Below, piece by piece: positions 26,529 to 34,548 of a DNA stretch of 41,630 nt. The notes under the pieces were generated by a model. It did no database searches and was not told the origin of the DNA. It saw only the letters and a program-made list of their open reading frames with translations. The translations under genes were made by a program, and so were the position numbers. The stretch is from Corynebacterium sp. HMSC078H07 (lineage in GTDB: Bacteria; Actinomycetota; Actinomycetes; Mycobacteriales; Mycobacteriaceae): the NCBI RefSeq assembly GCF_001812805.1, contig NZ_KV810504.1, positions 429 to 42,058 on the forward strand. The letters run 5' to 3'. Each line of letters opens with the position of its first letter. Position 1 is the stretch's first letter.

Positions 26529-28631
26529 TTACCTACCTCCCCTCCCCACCTCGAACAGCTGGGCACTCCACCCCACCGGCTGCTTCGAACGCACTACCGC
26601 ACCCACGGCAGCCAGGTGCTTCGCAATCACACGGGCCGTGGGCAGCTGCGATCCATACAGAACGAGGCGTGATAAATCTTCCTGGTAGTCATGATCCTCG
26701 GCCCCACTTTCCTGCAACACTGGGGTCACCAGGAACAGCTGCGCCCCAGAACGTAGTACGGCAGCTACCAGCTGCTGCAACTCTATAGTTGGCCAACGTC
26801 GCCACGGATCAACCAGCACCACAGCATCTACCTGCTCGCACAAAGTAGCCACTGTGCCAGCCCAATCCGCCCGGCGCGCATCCCCACCGCTACGCCCAAC
26901 CGTTGGAGCGTGCAGTGCACTATAGCGAGCACGATCCCGGCGGCGTGGAGCAATATCGCGCAGCATAACCTCCTCTGCGCTGGCCCCAGGCTCCGTCATC
27001 GCTGCAGTTGCTGCGCCTACTGAGATCCTTGCGTCATCCTCTGCCTCCGAAAACGACCCCAACACCACGGCGTTTGCCTGCGGTATCTTACGTAGAATCT
27101 CATCCGCATACACCGCTGCGGCCGGACCTCCCACCGCGCATCGAAGCGAGCCAGCATCCTGTCGCGCTAGTAGCTTGCTGCTCAGAATCTCCGCTGCGGC
27201 CGGGGCCGACCACTGAGCACTGGAGGCCGCCTGTTCGTGTTCCTCCACGGCCAGTTGTGGCTGGGTTTGCACAATGTAGTCCCAGCGGTGCTCGCCGGTA
27301 TCAGCCGGATTCTGCAGTGCCTGCCCTAGCCGGCCAAGTGCTGCGGTCTTGGCGGCCGCCGGCCCGGTAATCCAATCCCTTACTGGAGAATCCGGGTTTG
27401 CCAACTCGCTGCCCAGCGCAGTGAGGCCGATTCGAACCGCCCGTTGGTCCGCCACATCCTCCGATGAGCTATCCAGTGCTACATCCGCCGACAACGTCAC
27501 TAACCCCACTGCCTCCAGGTAACGCGCAATCCGGAGAGCCAGCTCCTGCTGCACGCCAGTTGCTTCGGCCAGTTGATCCACTCGATCCGCGCCCTCATCA
27601 ATCAGGCCGAAAATCCCCATCCCTACGGCTTGGCGCACCAGAATCGCCGACCCCATTTCGGTGAGTTCATGCAGCTCAACCAGCGCATTACGGTAGCTCG
27701 TCACAGCCCCTGTCTCCGCCCCCTCACTGTCGCCCTGCGACGGAGTGCCCGTAACCTGCCCCGCACTCTCAGCCTGCGTAGCCGTCGCCCCTGCTTCCGA
27801 TTGCGCCGGTGCCATTGCGCGCCAGTACCCCGTAATCTCCACGTTTTCCCGCGGAATCCCCAGAGCTCGAACCCAGCGTCGGATCGCCTTCAATCGCCCG
27901 GCCTCTCCCGCAGCCCATACATAGGGCATCGCAGCGGGCTCGGCCGCCCACTCTGGGTGTTCTCCGTACAACTCGGTAGCTTTCGCCACGAAGTCCCCGC
28001 CCTCGTCTCGCACCTGCCAGTGAATGTCCACCTGTGCTTCGAACTCCAGTCGCTGGACATGTGCCCGCGTGGCTACCTCAATAATCGCCACTGCCCTATA
28101 CCCGGCGGGCAAAGACTCTATACAGCGAGCAATCGCCGGCAGCGCCGTCTCGTCGCCCACCATCAGTAGCCACGGAGTGTGGGTGGGCAGCGCTGCGCAA
28201 GACTTCGGCCCTGCGATATACAGGGGATCTCCCGGTCGAGCTCGTGCGGACCAGTCCTCGGCCAGGCCTTGGCCATGCCGCGCGAAGTCTACGACGAGAC
28301 GGCCCTGGGAGGCGTCGAATGAACGGACGGTATATGTCCGAAACAGATCTTTGACTTCCTCTTGCCATAGCACCGTCGCGTCCTCCCGTGTGATGGGGTG
28401 AGGGCGCTCCCCGGTGGCCGGGTCTGGGAAGATGATGCGGATATCGTCGTCGAAACCATCGCTGACTAGCGGTGGTGCGTCTACGCCGAACGCACTATGG
28501 GCGCGTAGTTGTTCGCCCGTCAGAGTAATGCGACGCATCCCTGGTGTGATGTCCTCGATGTCATCGACCTGCAGTTCGCGGATCGTAATGGGGTAGATTT
28601 CCCTGTCTCGGCTATTCCTCGCCATGGTCAT
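26529..28631 (-). CDS. Siderophore-interacting protein fused to a methyltransferase-like domain
   Basis: The 700-residue protein has two parts. Residues 1 to about 275 are a siderophore-interacting protein (SIP/ViuB family), a flavin-dependent ferric-chelate reductase in the cytoplasm. The flavin-binding motif RTYTVRSFD is at 98-106, and PLYIAGPKSC, LMVGDETALPAIARC and PYVWAAGEAGRLKAIRRW follow in family order. A linker rich in Ala, Gln, Thr and Gly runs to about 312. The C-terminal half resembles an O-methyltransferase: a winged-helix dimerisation region (MGSAILVRQAVGMGIFGLID, residues 326-345) and then a Rossmann-like part. The SAM-binding glycine motif is degenerate (CAVGGPAAAVYADEIL), so methyl transfer is doubtful. 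An ATG at 28625 is an alternative start. It lies behind a siderophore-binding lipoprotein gene. Confidence 0.75.
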   Translation of the reverse strand: MTMARNSRDREIYPITIRELQVDDIEDITPGMRRITLTGEQLRAHSAFGVDAPPLVSDGFDDDIRIIFPDPATGERPHPITREDATVLWQEEVKDLFRTYTVRSFDASQGRLVVDFARHGQGLAEDWSARARPGDPLYIAGPKSCAALPTHTPWLLMVGDETALPAIARCIESLPAGYRAVAIIEVATRAHVQRLEFEAQVDIHWQVRDEGGDFVAKATELYGEHPEWAAEPAAMPYVWAAGEAGRLKAIRRWVRALGIPRENVEITGYWRAMAPAQSEAGATATQAESAGQVTGTPSQGDSEGAETGAVTSYRNALVELHELTEMGSAILVRQAVGMGIFGLIDEGADRVDQLAEATGVQQELALRIARYLEAVGLVTLSADVALDSSSEDVADQRAVRIGLTALGSELANPDSPVRDWITGPAAAKTAALGRLGQALQNPADTGEHRWDYIVQTQPQLAVEEHEQAASSAQWSAPAAAEILSSKLLARQDAGSLRCAVGGPAAAVYADEILRKIPQANAVVLGSFSEAEDDARISVGAATAAMTEPGASAEEVMLRDIAPRRRDRARYSALHAPTVGRSGGDARRADWAGTVATLCEQVDAVVLVDPWRRWPTIELQQLVAAVLRSGAQLFLVTPVLQESGAEDHDYQEDLSRLVLYGSQLPTARVIAKHLAAVGAVVRSKQPVGWSAQLFEVGRGGR

Positions 28632-29096
28632 TCCTTTCTCGTTTCTGAGTTGGCGGTGTGCGGTGAGTCGGTGTGCGTAGGGTCAGTATGTGGGTTGGTT
28701 CAGTGGATTGGGACGGTGTGTAGCGGGTCAGTGCGGTGGATCGGCATGCGGTTGGTCGGCATGCGCAGGGTCGATGCCTCTCGCCTCGGGTGCTGGCCGG
28801 TCAGCCGAACTCTTGTCCAGCACCGCGGTGCCCACTGCTGAAAACGTTCTTCCAGCCATCGACTTTCACCAGCTGCGCGTGCGTAAGTTCAAGTTCGCTC
28901 ACCCGCACCGGATACGCCCCCGGACGGCGCCTCCACGCAGCAGCCGGATCCCACTGCGCAGAAGACAAGCAAAGTTCCTTGCGGGTCGGCGGGCGGCAGC
29001 GGGGAGGCGAGTGAGCGAACAAGAAAGGGCATAAGAAAACACCCCACGCTGCCACACCGGGCGACACACTCGCGAGGGGTGCTGGAGAAAAAGAGA
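28632..29096. other. Intergenic region with a G/T-skewed repeat-like stretch
   Basis: This 465-nt gap lies between the binding-protein gene and the SIP gene, both on the minus strand. From about 28655 to 28790 the plus strand is strongly G/T-rich, with recurring words such as GGTCAGT, CGGTGTG and GTCGGCATGCG. The part near 28801-28990 is open in several frames but I recognise no protein in it. A weak hairpin terminator stands at 29040-29081. Confidence 0.5.
29040..29081 (-). terminator. Possible terminator behind the siderophore-binding lipoprotein gene
   Basis: CACCCC (29040-29045) and GGGGTG (29076-29081) pair. On the minus strand TTTTCTTAT follows directly. The interior pairs only partly, so the structure is moderate. 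It lies 16 nt past the stop of the gene at 29097-30104. Confidence 0.5.
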
Positions 29097-30104
29097 CTAA
29101 GAGAGCTTTTTCAAGGTAGGCTTGACCTGCTCCAATACCCATGCACGGGACAGGGAGGTCGGCGTGTTCAGGCCGGCAACCACAGCCTCGTTACCCGCCA
29201 GGGTGGCGCCGGACTTGACCTGCGGCAGGTCTGAGTAGCCCGGGATCTTCTCCACCTCCGCGATGTCACCGGTGCGGTTATAGATCACCATGAAGTCCGC
29301 AGCCAGGGCGGAGACGTTTTCTGGCGACAGAGTCACGCGCCCCTGCTTTACCTCAATAGAGCCGTCGGTCAGAGGTTCCGGGAATTTCATACCCAGGTCG
29401 TAGATGAAAGAGGCTCCTGGGTCCTTCGGGTCGGCCACAGCTCCAAAGGATCCCTGAGCGAACTGGGAGACCACACCGGTCTTACCCTCGATATTCGGCA
29501 GCTCGGACTTCGCATCGGAGAAGACCTTCTCATCCTGGTCGATGACTTCTTGAGCTTTATCTTCCTTGTTGAAGATCTTGCTGAGCTCCTTCAGCTGCGA
29601 CTTCCAGCCGATCCCCTCACCCTCGGTGCCAATACCACCCAGAGTGGGCGCGATCTCGGAGAGCTGTGTGTAGTTATCCTCGGAGATCGTCCAGTAGTCC
29701 CCGACGATGAAATCCGGAGCAGCGGCAGCGATCTCTTCCTTCGGCAGAGTCTTGAAATCGGTCTGCTTGATAATCTCCACGCCGTCCAACTTGCCGTCGC
29801 GCCACGGGGCATTCATGTCCTTAGCAGACACCACCACGGCGGAGGGCTTGATGCCCATAGCCAGCAGGTTGTCGATGGCTGGACCAATGGCAACGACGCG
29901 CTCGGGGTTTACGGGGTATGTGTCTTCCCCCCTGGCGTGCTTGATGGTGACTTCGGAGGCATTATCACCGGAATTCGCTGCGGAGTTTGCGCCTGAGGAA
30001 GTATTTTCCGCCTTGCCATCTGTATCGGAGCTGCAGGCTCCCAACATCAGGGTAGTGGAGAGCACGGCGAGACTGAGCGCACGGACAACGATTGAGTTCT
30101 TCAT
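29097..30104 (-). CDS. Siderophore-binding lipoprotein (FecB/FepB-like)
   Basis: This is an extracellular ferric-siderophore-binding protein of 335 residues and intact. The signal ends MLGAC with the lipidated Cys at residue 24, and a Ser/Asn/Ala linker runs to about 50. Family features follow: NPERVVAIGPAIDNLLAMGI, EEIAAAAPDFIVGDYWTISE, TQLSEIAPTLG, LAADFMVIYNRTG and a closing SLSRAWVLEQVKPTLKKL. No permease or ATPase genes are adjacent, so it must share an importer encoded elsewhere, possibly one of the two in this window. Two DtxR-like boxes lie 36-75 nt upstream. It is the only intact member left between an NRPS stub and the SIP fusion gene. Confidence 0.9.
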   Translation of the reverse strand: MKNSIVVRALSLAVLSTTLMLGACSSDTDGKAENTSSGANSAANSGDNASEVTIKHARGEDTYPVNPERVVAIGPAIDNLLAMGIKPSAVVVSAKDMNAPWRDGKLDGVEIIKQTDFKTLPKEEIAAAAPDFIVGDYWTISEDNYTQLSEIAPTLGGIGTEGEGIGWKSQLKELSKIFNKEDKAQEVIDQDEKVFSDAKSELPNIEGKTGVVSQFAQGSFGAVADPKDPGASFIYDLGMKFPEPLTDGSIEVKQGRVTLSPENVSALAADFMVIYNRTGDIAEVEKIPGYSDLPQVKSGATLAGNEAVVAGLNTPTSLSRAWVLEQVKPTLKKLS

Positions 30105-30139
30105 CCTGAATGGGTTTCCATTTCACTAAACGAACAAGG

Positions 30140-30158
30140 TTAGGTAAGGCTACCATCA
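30140..30158 (-). promoter_or_regulatory. DtxR-like box upstream of the binding lipoprotein gene
   Basis: TTAGGTAAGGCTACCATCA matches 16 of 19 positions of TTAGGTWAGSCTWACCTAA, the best box in the window. It is 36 nt upstream of the ATG at 30104. Confidence 0.78.
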
Positions 30159-30159
30159 C

Positions 30160-30178
30160 CCAGGGTAGGCTAACAAGG
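30160..30178 (-). promoter_or_regulatory. Second DtxR-like box upstream of the binding lipoprotein gene
   Basis: The 15-nt core AGGGTAGGCTAACAA matches 12 of 15 consensus positions. It begins 20 nt from the start of the box at 30140-30158, so two repressor dimers could bind nearly on the same DNA face. Confidence 0.5.
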
Positions 30179-30198
30179 GTAATCCGAGACTTTTTAAC

Positions 30199-30315
30199 TT
30201 AATTTGGATCGGGGAGGGCACGACGATCCAGCTTCCCATTACTGCTCAGCGGCAATGCCTGCAGAGCTGAAGCCATGTCCGACAACAACACGTCCAAACG
30301 GCCCCGGCTGAAACA
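30199..30315 (-). pseudogene. 3' stub of a nonribosomal peptide synthetase (end of an adenylation domain)
   Basis: The minus-strand frame ending at TAA 30199-30201 reads SALQALPLSSNGKLDRRALP close to its end. This matches the A10 motif region (NGK(V/L)DR) at the C-terminus of NRPS adenylation domains. About 37 codons remain, from the stop codon at 30316-30318 onward, with no start. The protein stops right after the A domain, without a carrier domain. It lies just upstream of a DtxR-controlled siderophore-binding gene, where a siderophore synthetase would make sense. The frame was too short for a normal ORF scan. I consider the motif match strong and the functional reading an inference. Confidence 0.7.
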
Positions 30316-30416
30316 TCAACCCCGATTAAGACACCCGCGAGGTTGACAAAATATATCGGAACGCCTCCAAAAATGAAGCCTCGTATATTCCATTACACAG
30401 GCCTACAATCGCGGCC

Positions 30417-30725
30417 ATGGAATCGAAGACGCTGACGTCCCTGGTATTTGGAAATGTTGTGTTGGAATCGCAGATGACGAAGACGATTATCGTCGTCTAC
30501 GCCGACGACATGAGGTCGTGGTACTTCCGGCCGAGCCCATACACTGAGCTCAAGGTGCCCCTCGATGAGCTGCGGGGGAAGCTGAGCAGAGAACGCGCGG
30601 AGCTCATTTCAGAGCGCATTTTTGATAGCGTCAAGCTGGAGCTCGAGGAAAGCTACCCCGGAGGCGTCGACCGCGCCCAAAAGGAGCTCTGCGGTTGGCT
30701 CCTGCGCGAGGACCCAGCCGCTTAA
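30417..30725 (+). CDS. Hypothetical protein, 102 residues
   Basis: This is a small soluble protein I do not recognise. The N-terminal half is beta-like with TKTIIVVYADDMRSWYFRPS. The C-terminal half is helical and charged (ELRGKLSRERAELISERIFD and a Trp-rich end CGWLLRED). The reading frame is clean and the amino acid mix is protein-like, but no Shine-Dalgarno site stands before the ATG. Its end lies 7 nt from the convergent DUF418 gene. It could be a remnant or a real accessory gene. Confidence 0.5.
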   Translation: MESKTLTSLVFGNVVLESQMTKTIIVVYADDMRSWYFRPSPYTELKVPLDELRGKLSRERAELISERIFDSVKLELEESYPGGVDRAQKELCGWLLREDPAA

Positions 30726-30732
30726 ACCAACG

Positions 30733-31937
30733 TCAGGCAGGTGCAGGTGCTGATTTGGGCTCGATGCGGCCCGTGGGACCGTATGCTAGCCGGCGATGTG
30801 CCCACTCGAACGGGCCAGGTTTACCCCAAGCCTCAAGCAAAGCGGCAAGAAGCAGCGTCAGGACAAAGACCAGCAGACCGATTCCGAGCTTGCCGCTCAC
30901 CGAGGCATCCGCACCTAGCCCCAAACCAGCTGGGGTAACCAGGACAATGAATAAGATCGACTGCGCAATGTAGCCCGACATTGAACGCTTGCCCAGCGCT
31001 ACAAAAGCATAGGCCCACCCGGGAACACGGTTGTTGAGTTTCTCCGTGAGCAGTGCCAGTACAGCCAGAATGCCCGGACCAGTGAGAAAGCCAAAGGCTT
31101 GGTTCAGCATGAAGAAGACCGGTTCCAGTTCGGTTGGCACAACACCAGCAGCCGCTAGACCCCACGGCAGCCCAATAAAGACGATGATCACGCCTGCAAT
31201 GACAACCCAGGTGACTAGGGTGCGACGGTGCGCAGAAACGCTGGCCAGCACGCCCTCCCGCGCCCAGATGTACCCGATGAGGAAAACACCGGTCAGCCCA
31301 AAAACATCAAGGGGATCTGTCCCAAAGCAGCGACCTCACCGCGCACGTTGCGGGCGAAGAAATCACCGAAGGTGACAAGCTCCCTGGTCATCGGCCGCGA
31401 ACTGGGCAGAAGATTCAAGTAGCCAAAGTAAGCAGCCACCGCACCCGAACCGGCGAAAACCGCATAGCCGCCGAAGAACCAGTAGGCGATGCGCCGAAGC
31501 GTACGTGTCGAGAGCGTCAAGCACCAGGCCATTGCGAGGGCCATGAGGCCATAGACCAGCATGATGTCTTGATTGAACAGCAGGAAGCCATGTGCCAGAC
31601 CAAACACTGCCAACAAGCCGTAGCGGCGGATGAGCACGCAGCGGGATTCCTTTACGGTGTAGCCCTTGCGATGCAGGCTGGCCGTAATAAGACCAATACC
31701 GAATCCCGCCAGCATGCAGAACATGGGCAGTCCACGCACTCGCACAAACATGCCGGTAAACACCGCGGCCACGACGTCGAAGGTGCTATCGGGACGCACA
31801 CCGCCCACGGAGGAGCTTGGCCCCACGGACCACTCGTTCACAATCCAGCTTTGCACGGCGTTCGCCATGGCAATCCCCAATAGAGCCGTACCGCGCGCTA
31901 AGTCAGGGACGATCAGACGTTGTCGTTTCTCCTGCAT
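30733..31937 (-). pseudogene. DUF418 membrane protein with a frameshift
   Basis: The two adjacent frames 31293-31937 and 30733-31251 are the halves of one DUF418 protein of about 400 residues. The first half begins RLIVPDLARGTALLGIAMAN, the family's entry motif, and ends QIPLMFLG-stop. The other frame continues with LTGVFLIGYIWAREGVL and carries the C-terminal RSMSGYIAQSILF and GPFEWAHRRLAYGP, which are typical of DUF418. One extra G in the run at 31297-31299 (GGG on the minus strand) would join them as MFLGLTGVF. As with the permease at 19800, this is either a true frameshift or a base-calling error in a short homopolymer. The family is an envelope membrane protein of unknown function. Confidence 0.8.
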
Positions 31938-31996
31938 ACACCCTATTTTACTTCGTCAAAGCATCACCTGACGGTGCTTTGACTAGGCTAAATCCC

Positions 31997-32443
31997 ATGC
32001 TTGAGCCACTGTCGTACTTTTCAACTGAGGGCTTCCCACAGCTGCACATGTCCCGCATCATCGATGCCGATTTCGACGCCGCGGCAGACAAGCTCTTCCG
32101 CTGGGGCCTGCAGCGCAGCGGCCTCTTCCGCGTGCGCGCTACTCATGACGTCGTGGAGGAAGGCGCAGAGGTCAGCCTTGGGTTGGGGCCGTGGGAGTTT
32201 CGCTGCCGAGTGGTGAATGTATTCCGCGAGGAGGGGCGCTGCGGTTTTACCTACGGCACCCTCCCCGGCCACATCAAGCGCGGCGAAGAAACCTTCACAC
32301 TAGAGCGCCTGCGGGATGGGCGCACGCTGCTGCTTGTCGATGCCTCCTCCCAGCCCGCCCGCCTTACTTTCCTACGCCCGCTGCTCGATATTCCCCGGCG
32401 CGCATTGATCCGGTGCTTCTATCTGCGGGCGTTGGACGGTTAA
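31997..32443 (+). CDS. DUF1990 family protein
   Basis: This is a soluble protein of 148 residues. The pattern VRATHDVVEEGAEVSLGLGP, RVVNVFREEGRCGFTYGTLP, HIKRGEETFTLERLRDGRTL and the closing FLRPLLDIPRRALIRCFYLR matches the DUF1990 family, which is common in actinobacteria. No enzymatic role is known to me. I begin at ATG 31997, where similarity starts, because the upstream extension is antisense to the DUF418 gene. It is divergent from that gene with about 60 nt between. Confidence 0.75.
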   Translation: MLEPLSYFSTEGFPQLHMSRIIDADFDAAADKLFRWGLQRSGLFRVRATHDVVEEGAEVSLGLGPWEFRCRVVNVFREEGRCGFTYGTLPGHIKRGEETFTLERLRDGRTLLLVDASSQPARLTFLRPLLDIPRRALIRCFYLRALDG

Positions 32444-32514
32444 CAGTGGGGGCCACTCCCCTCGCGAGCCGCTGTCGACAGCAAGGCCCCCGCGCATAAT
32501 GTAGCTTGACTCAC

Positions 32515-34518
32515 ATGAATACAGCGCCTCGCTTCTCGTCGTCATCACGATTCACCGCGTTACTTGGCTTCCTAGCCGCCATCTCCATTGCCATTGTGGC
32601 TGAGCTCTTTCCAGTAGCCGCTGCCGACGACAAGACAGTAGAATCCCCCAGCCCATCCACGTCGAATGCTCCTTCTGGCCCCAGCACTATGGCCCCCACC
32701 ATGGTGGTCTTCGATTCCTCTGGCTCCATGATCACCAACGACGCCGGCGGCCAGACCCGCATCGATGCTGCCAAGGACGCAGCTCGCACCTTCATCACCG
32801 AAGCCGGGGACGACGCCCCGCTGGGCCTTGTCACCTACGGCGGTAATACCGGCGAGGCGCCCGAAGATGAGGCAGCTGGCTGCCAAGACATCACCGTAGT
32901 AACACCACCTGAGGCCGGCAATTCTGAGAAGATGATTGCCCACATGGACGGCTTGCAACCCCGCGGCTTTACCCCCATCGGTGAGTCCCTGCGAAAAGCC
33001 GCGGCCGAACTGCCAAAGGAAGGCCAGCGCAGCATCATCTTGGTCTCGGATGGTGTTGCCACCTGCACCCCGCCACCCGTGTGTGATGTGGCGAAAGAGC
33101 TGAAAGAACAGGGCATCGACCTAGTCATCAACACCGTCGGCTTCAACGTTGAGCCCGAGGCACAGCAGGAACTGCAGTGCATTGCTGACGCCACCGGCGG
33201 CACCTACGCCGATGCTTCCGACGCCGATAGCTTGGCCAAAGAACTACGCCGCGCCGCCCCGCGCGCTTACAACGCCTACGAGTCAGACTTGGAGGAGATC
33301 GAAAGCGGCAAAACCGAAGGTTCCCCGGCCAAGGTAGACCGTGACGTAGAGGCCTTTTCCACCACCCTTCCACCGACGGAAGGTAAAAGGTACTCCGCTG
33401 AGTCCACGACCTTCTTCACCACCCCCATTGCTGAAGGCGAGCGCGTGGTCATCAGCGCCAACACGACGCAAGAGCCGAGCATCAACAACTTCCGAAAAGG
33501 TGGATCACTCCATTTAGCTGTTAGATCAGTTGAGCTATCCTGCGAACTCGACACCGCTACCGATAGTGATATCGCGGTGAACCAATACCAGACCGCAACC
33601 TTGTATAGCACCCAGGGCGGTGAAGAGGGATGTGATTCCGATGAACTCGCCTTCACTATCGAGCGGACAGGCGACTGGAAGCAGGATGAAGAGCTCGGCG
33701 TCGAAGTGACCATCACCCGCTTTGGCGAACCGAATATGGACGGACAGCCAGATCCAGCTGAAGAAAAGACCGAACCGGGCCACATCACGGCTTCCAGCGA
33801 CCCCGCCGAGGTAACTCCCGGAACGTGGTTCACTAATGCAACTGAGCTCACCCCTCAACAACCTGTACGCGCACAGATTGTTCCCGGCGAAACGCACTTT
33901 TACCGTATCCCTGCCGAGCACGGGCAGCAGGTTGCCGGCACGGTTTCCATGGTCGAAGAGGCCGAAGACTTTGAGAACAACGGAGCGGGTGACGCCCTGA
34001 TCGTTACCGCGTACAACGAAGCCCGTGCACAGATTGACGTTGAGGGTTCCCACACAACCATTCAGAAAGACAGCAAGAACGATTTCAGCTACCCAGCGCC
34101 CATCCTCTTTGCTAACCGCTACGGCGGCTCGAACGGCAACGGTTCGGTGGGTCTAGGAATTGAAAAGGTGTGGCAGGGCGGCGAGCAATACATCGCCGTC
34201 AACTACGAACAGTTTCATTCTGAACAAGAAATCGACGAAACCACCCAGCTACCTGTTCTTACGTATGACCTCGTTGCCGATGTTCTCGGCGACCCAGTTC
34301 CAGAACCGACCTTTGCACCGGTCAAGCTTGAGACTGAGAAACCCTCAAAGGCACCGGAGCTAGCTACACGAGACAACGCCGATAACCAGGCGCAAAGCAA
34401 GGACGACTCCTCCTTCTTCTCTGCTATCCCTCTTCCTCTTATCGGTGGTCTGGGACTGTTAGTCCTACTCGGACTCATCATTGCTCTGGTTGTCGTTATT
34501 AGAAGCCTGAACCGCTAA
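32515..34518 (+). CDS. Membrane-anchored von Willebrand factor A domain protein
   Basis: This is a cell-surface protein of 667 residues. A signal peptide (hydrophobic FTALLGFLAAISIAIVAEL) ends near residue 35, and a Ser/Pro spacer leads to the VWA domain. The metal-ion-dependent adhesion motif DSSGS is at 67-71, and ILVSDGVATCTPPPVCD lies further on with a conserved Cys pair. A long beta-rich region and an acidic Pro/Lys linker follow. The C-terminal anchor IPLPLIGGLGLLVLLGLIIA ends in a short basic tail. VWA domains of this kind bind proteins or metals at the envelope. I chose the ATG at 32515; a TTG at 32506 is in frame. No partner gene is obvious. Confidence 0.85.
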   Translation: MNTAPRFSSSSRFTALLGFLAAISIAIVAELFPVAAADDKTVESPSPSTSNAPSGPSTMAPTMVVFDSSGSMITNDAGGQTRIDAAKDAARTFITEAGDDAPLGLVTYGGNTGEAPEDEAAGCQDITVVTPPEAGNSEKMIAHMDGLQPRGFTPIGESLRKAAAELPKEGQRSIILVSDGVATCTPPPVCDVAKELKEQGIDLVINTVGFNVEPEAQQELQCIADATGGTYADASDADSLAKELRRAAPRAYNAYESDLEEIESGKTEGSPAKVDRDVEAFSTTLPPTEGKRYSAESTTFFTTPIAEGERVVISANTTQEPSINNFRKGGSLHLAVRSVELSCELDTATDSDIAVNQYQTATLYSTQGGEEGCDSDELAFTIERTGDWKQDEELGVEVTITRFGEPNMDGQPDPAEEKTEPGHITASSDPAEVTPGTWFTNATELTPQQPVRAQIVPGETHFYRIPAEHGQQVAGTVSMVEEAEDFENNGAGDALIVTAYNEARAQIDVEGSHTTIQKDSKNDFSYPAPILFANRYGGSNGNGSVGLGIEKVWQGGEQYIAVNYEQFHSEQEIDETTQLPVLTYDLVADVLGDPVPEPTFAPVKLETEKPSKAPELATRDNADNQAQSKDDSSFFSAIPLPLIGGLGLLVLLGLIIALVVVIRSLNR

Positions 34519-34548
34519 CCACTCCACGGCGCCCACCCGGATCGGGTA

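Noticed and set aside
26331..26672. Plus-strand frame of 113 codons rich in Pro, Ala and Gly
   Set aside because: Its composition comes from the short DNA repeats and from antisense of the SIP gene. No start context.
28801..29142. Minus-strand frame of 113 codons between the binding-protein and SIP genes
   Set aside because: It overlaps the end of the binding-protein gene in another frame and crosses a terminator. I recognise no protein, though a decayed fragment cannot be ruled out.
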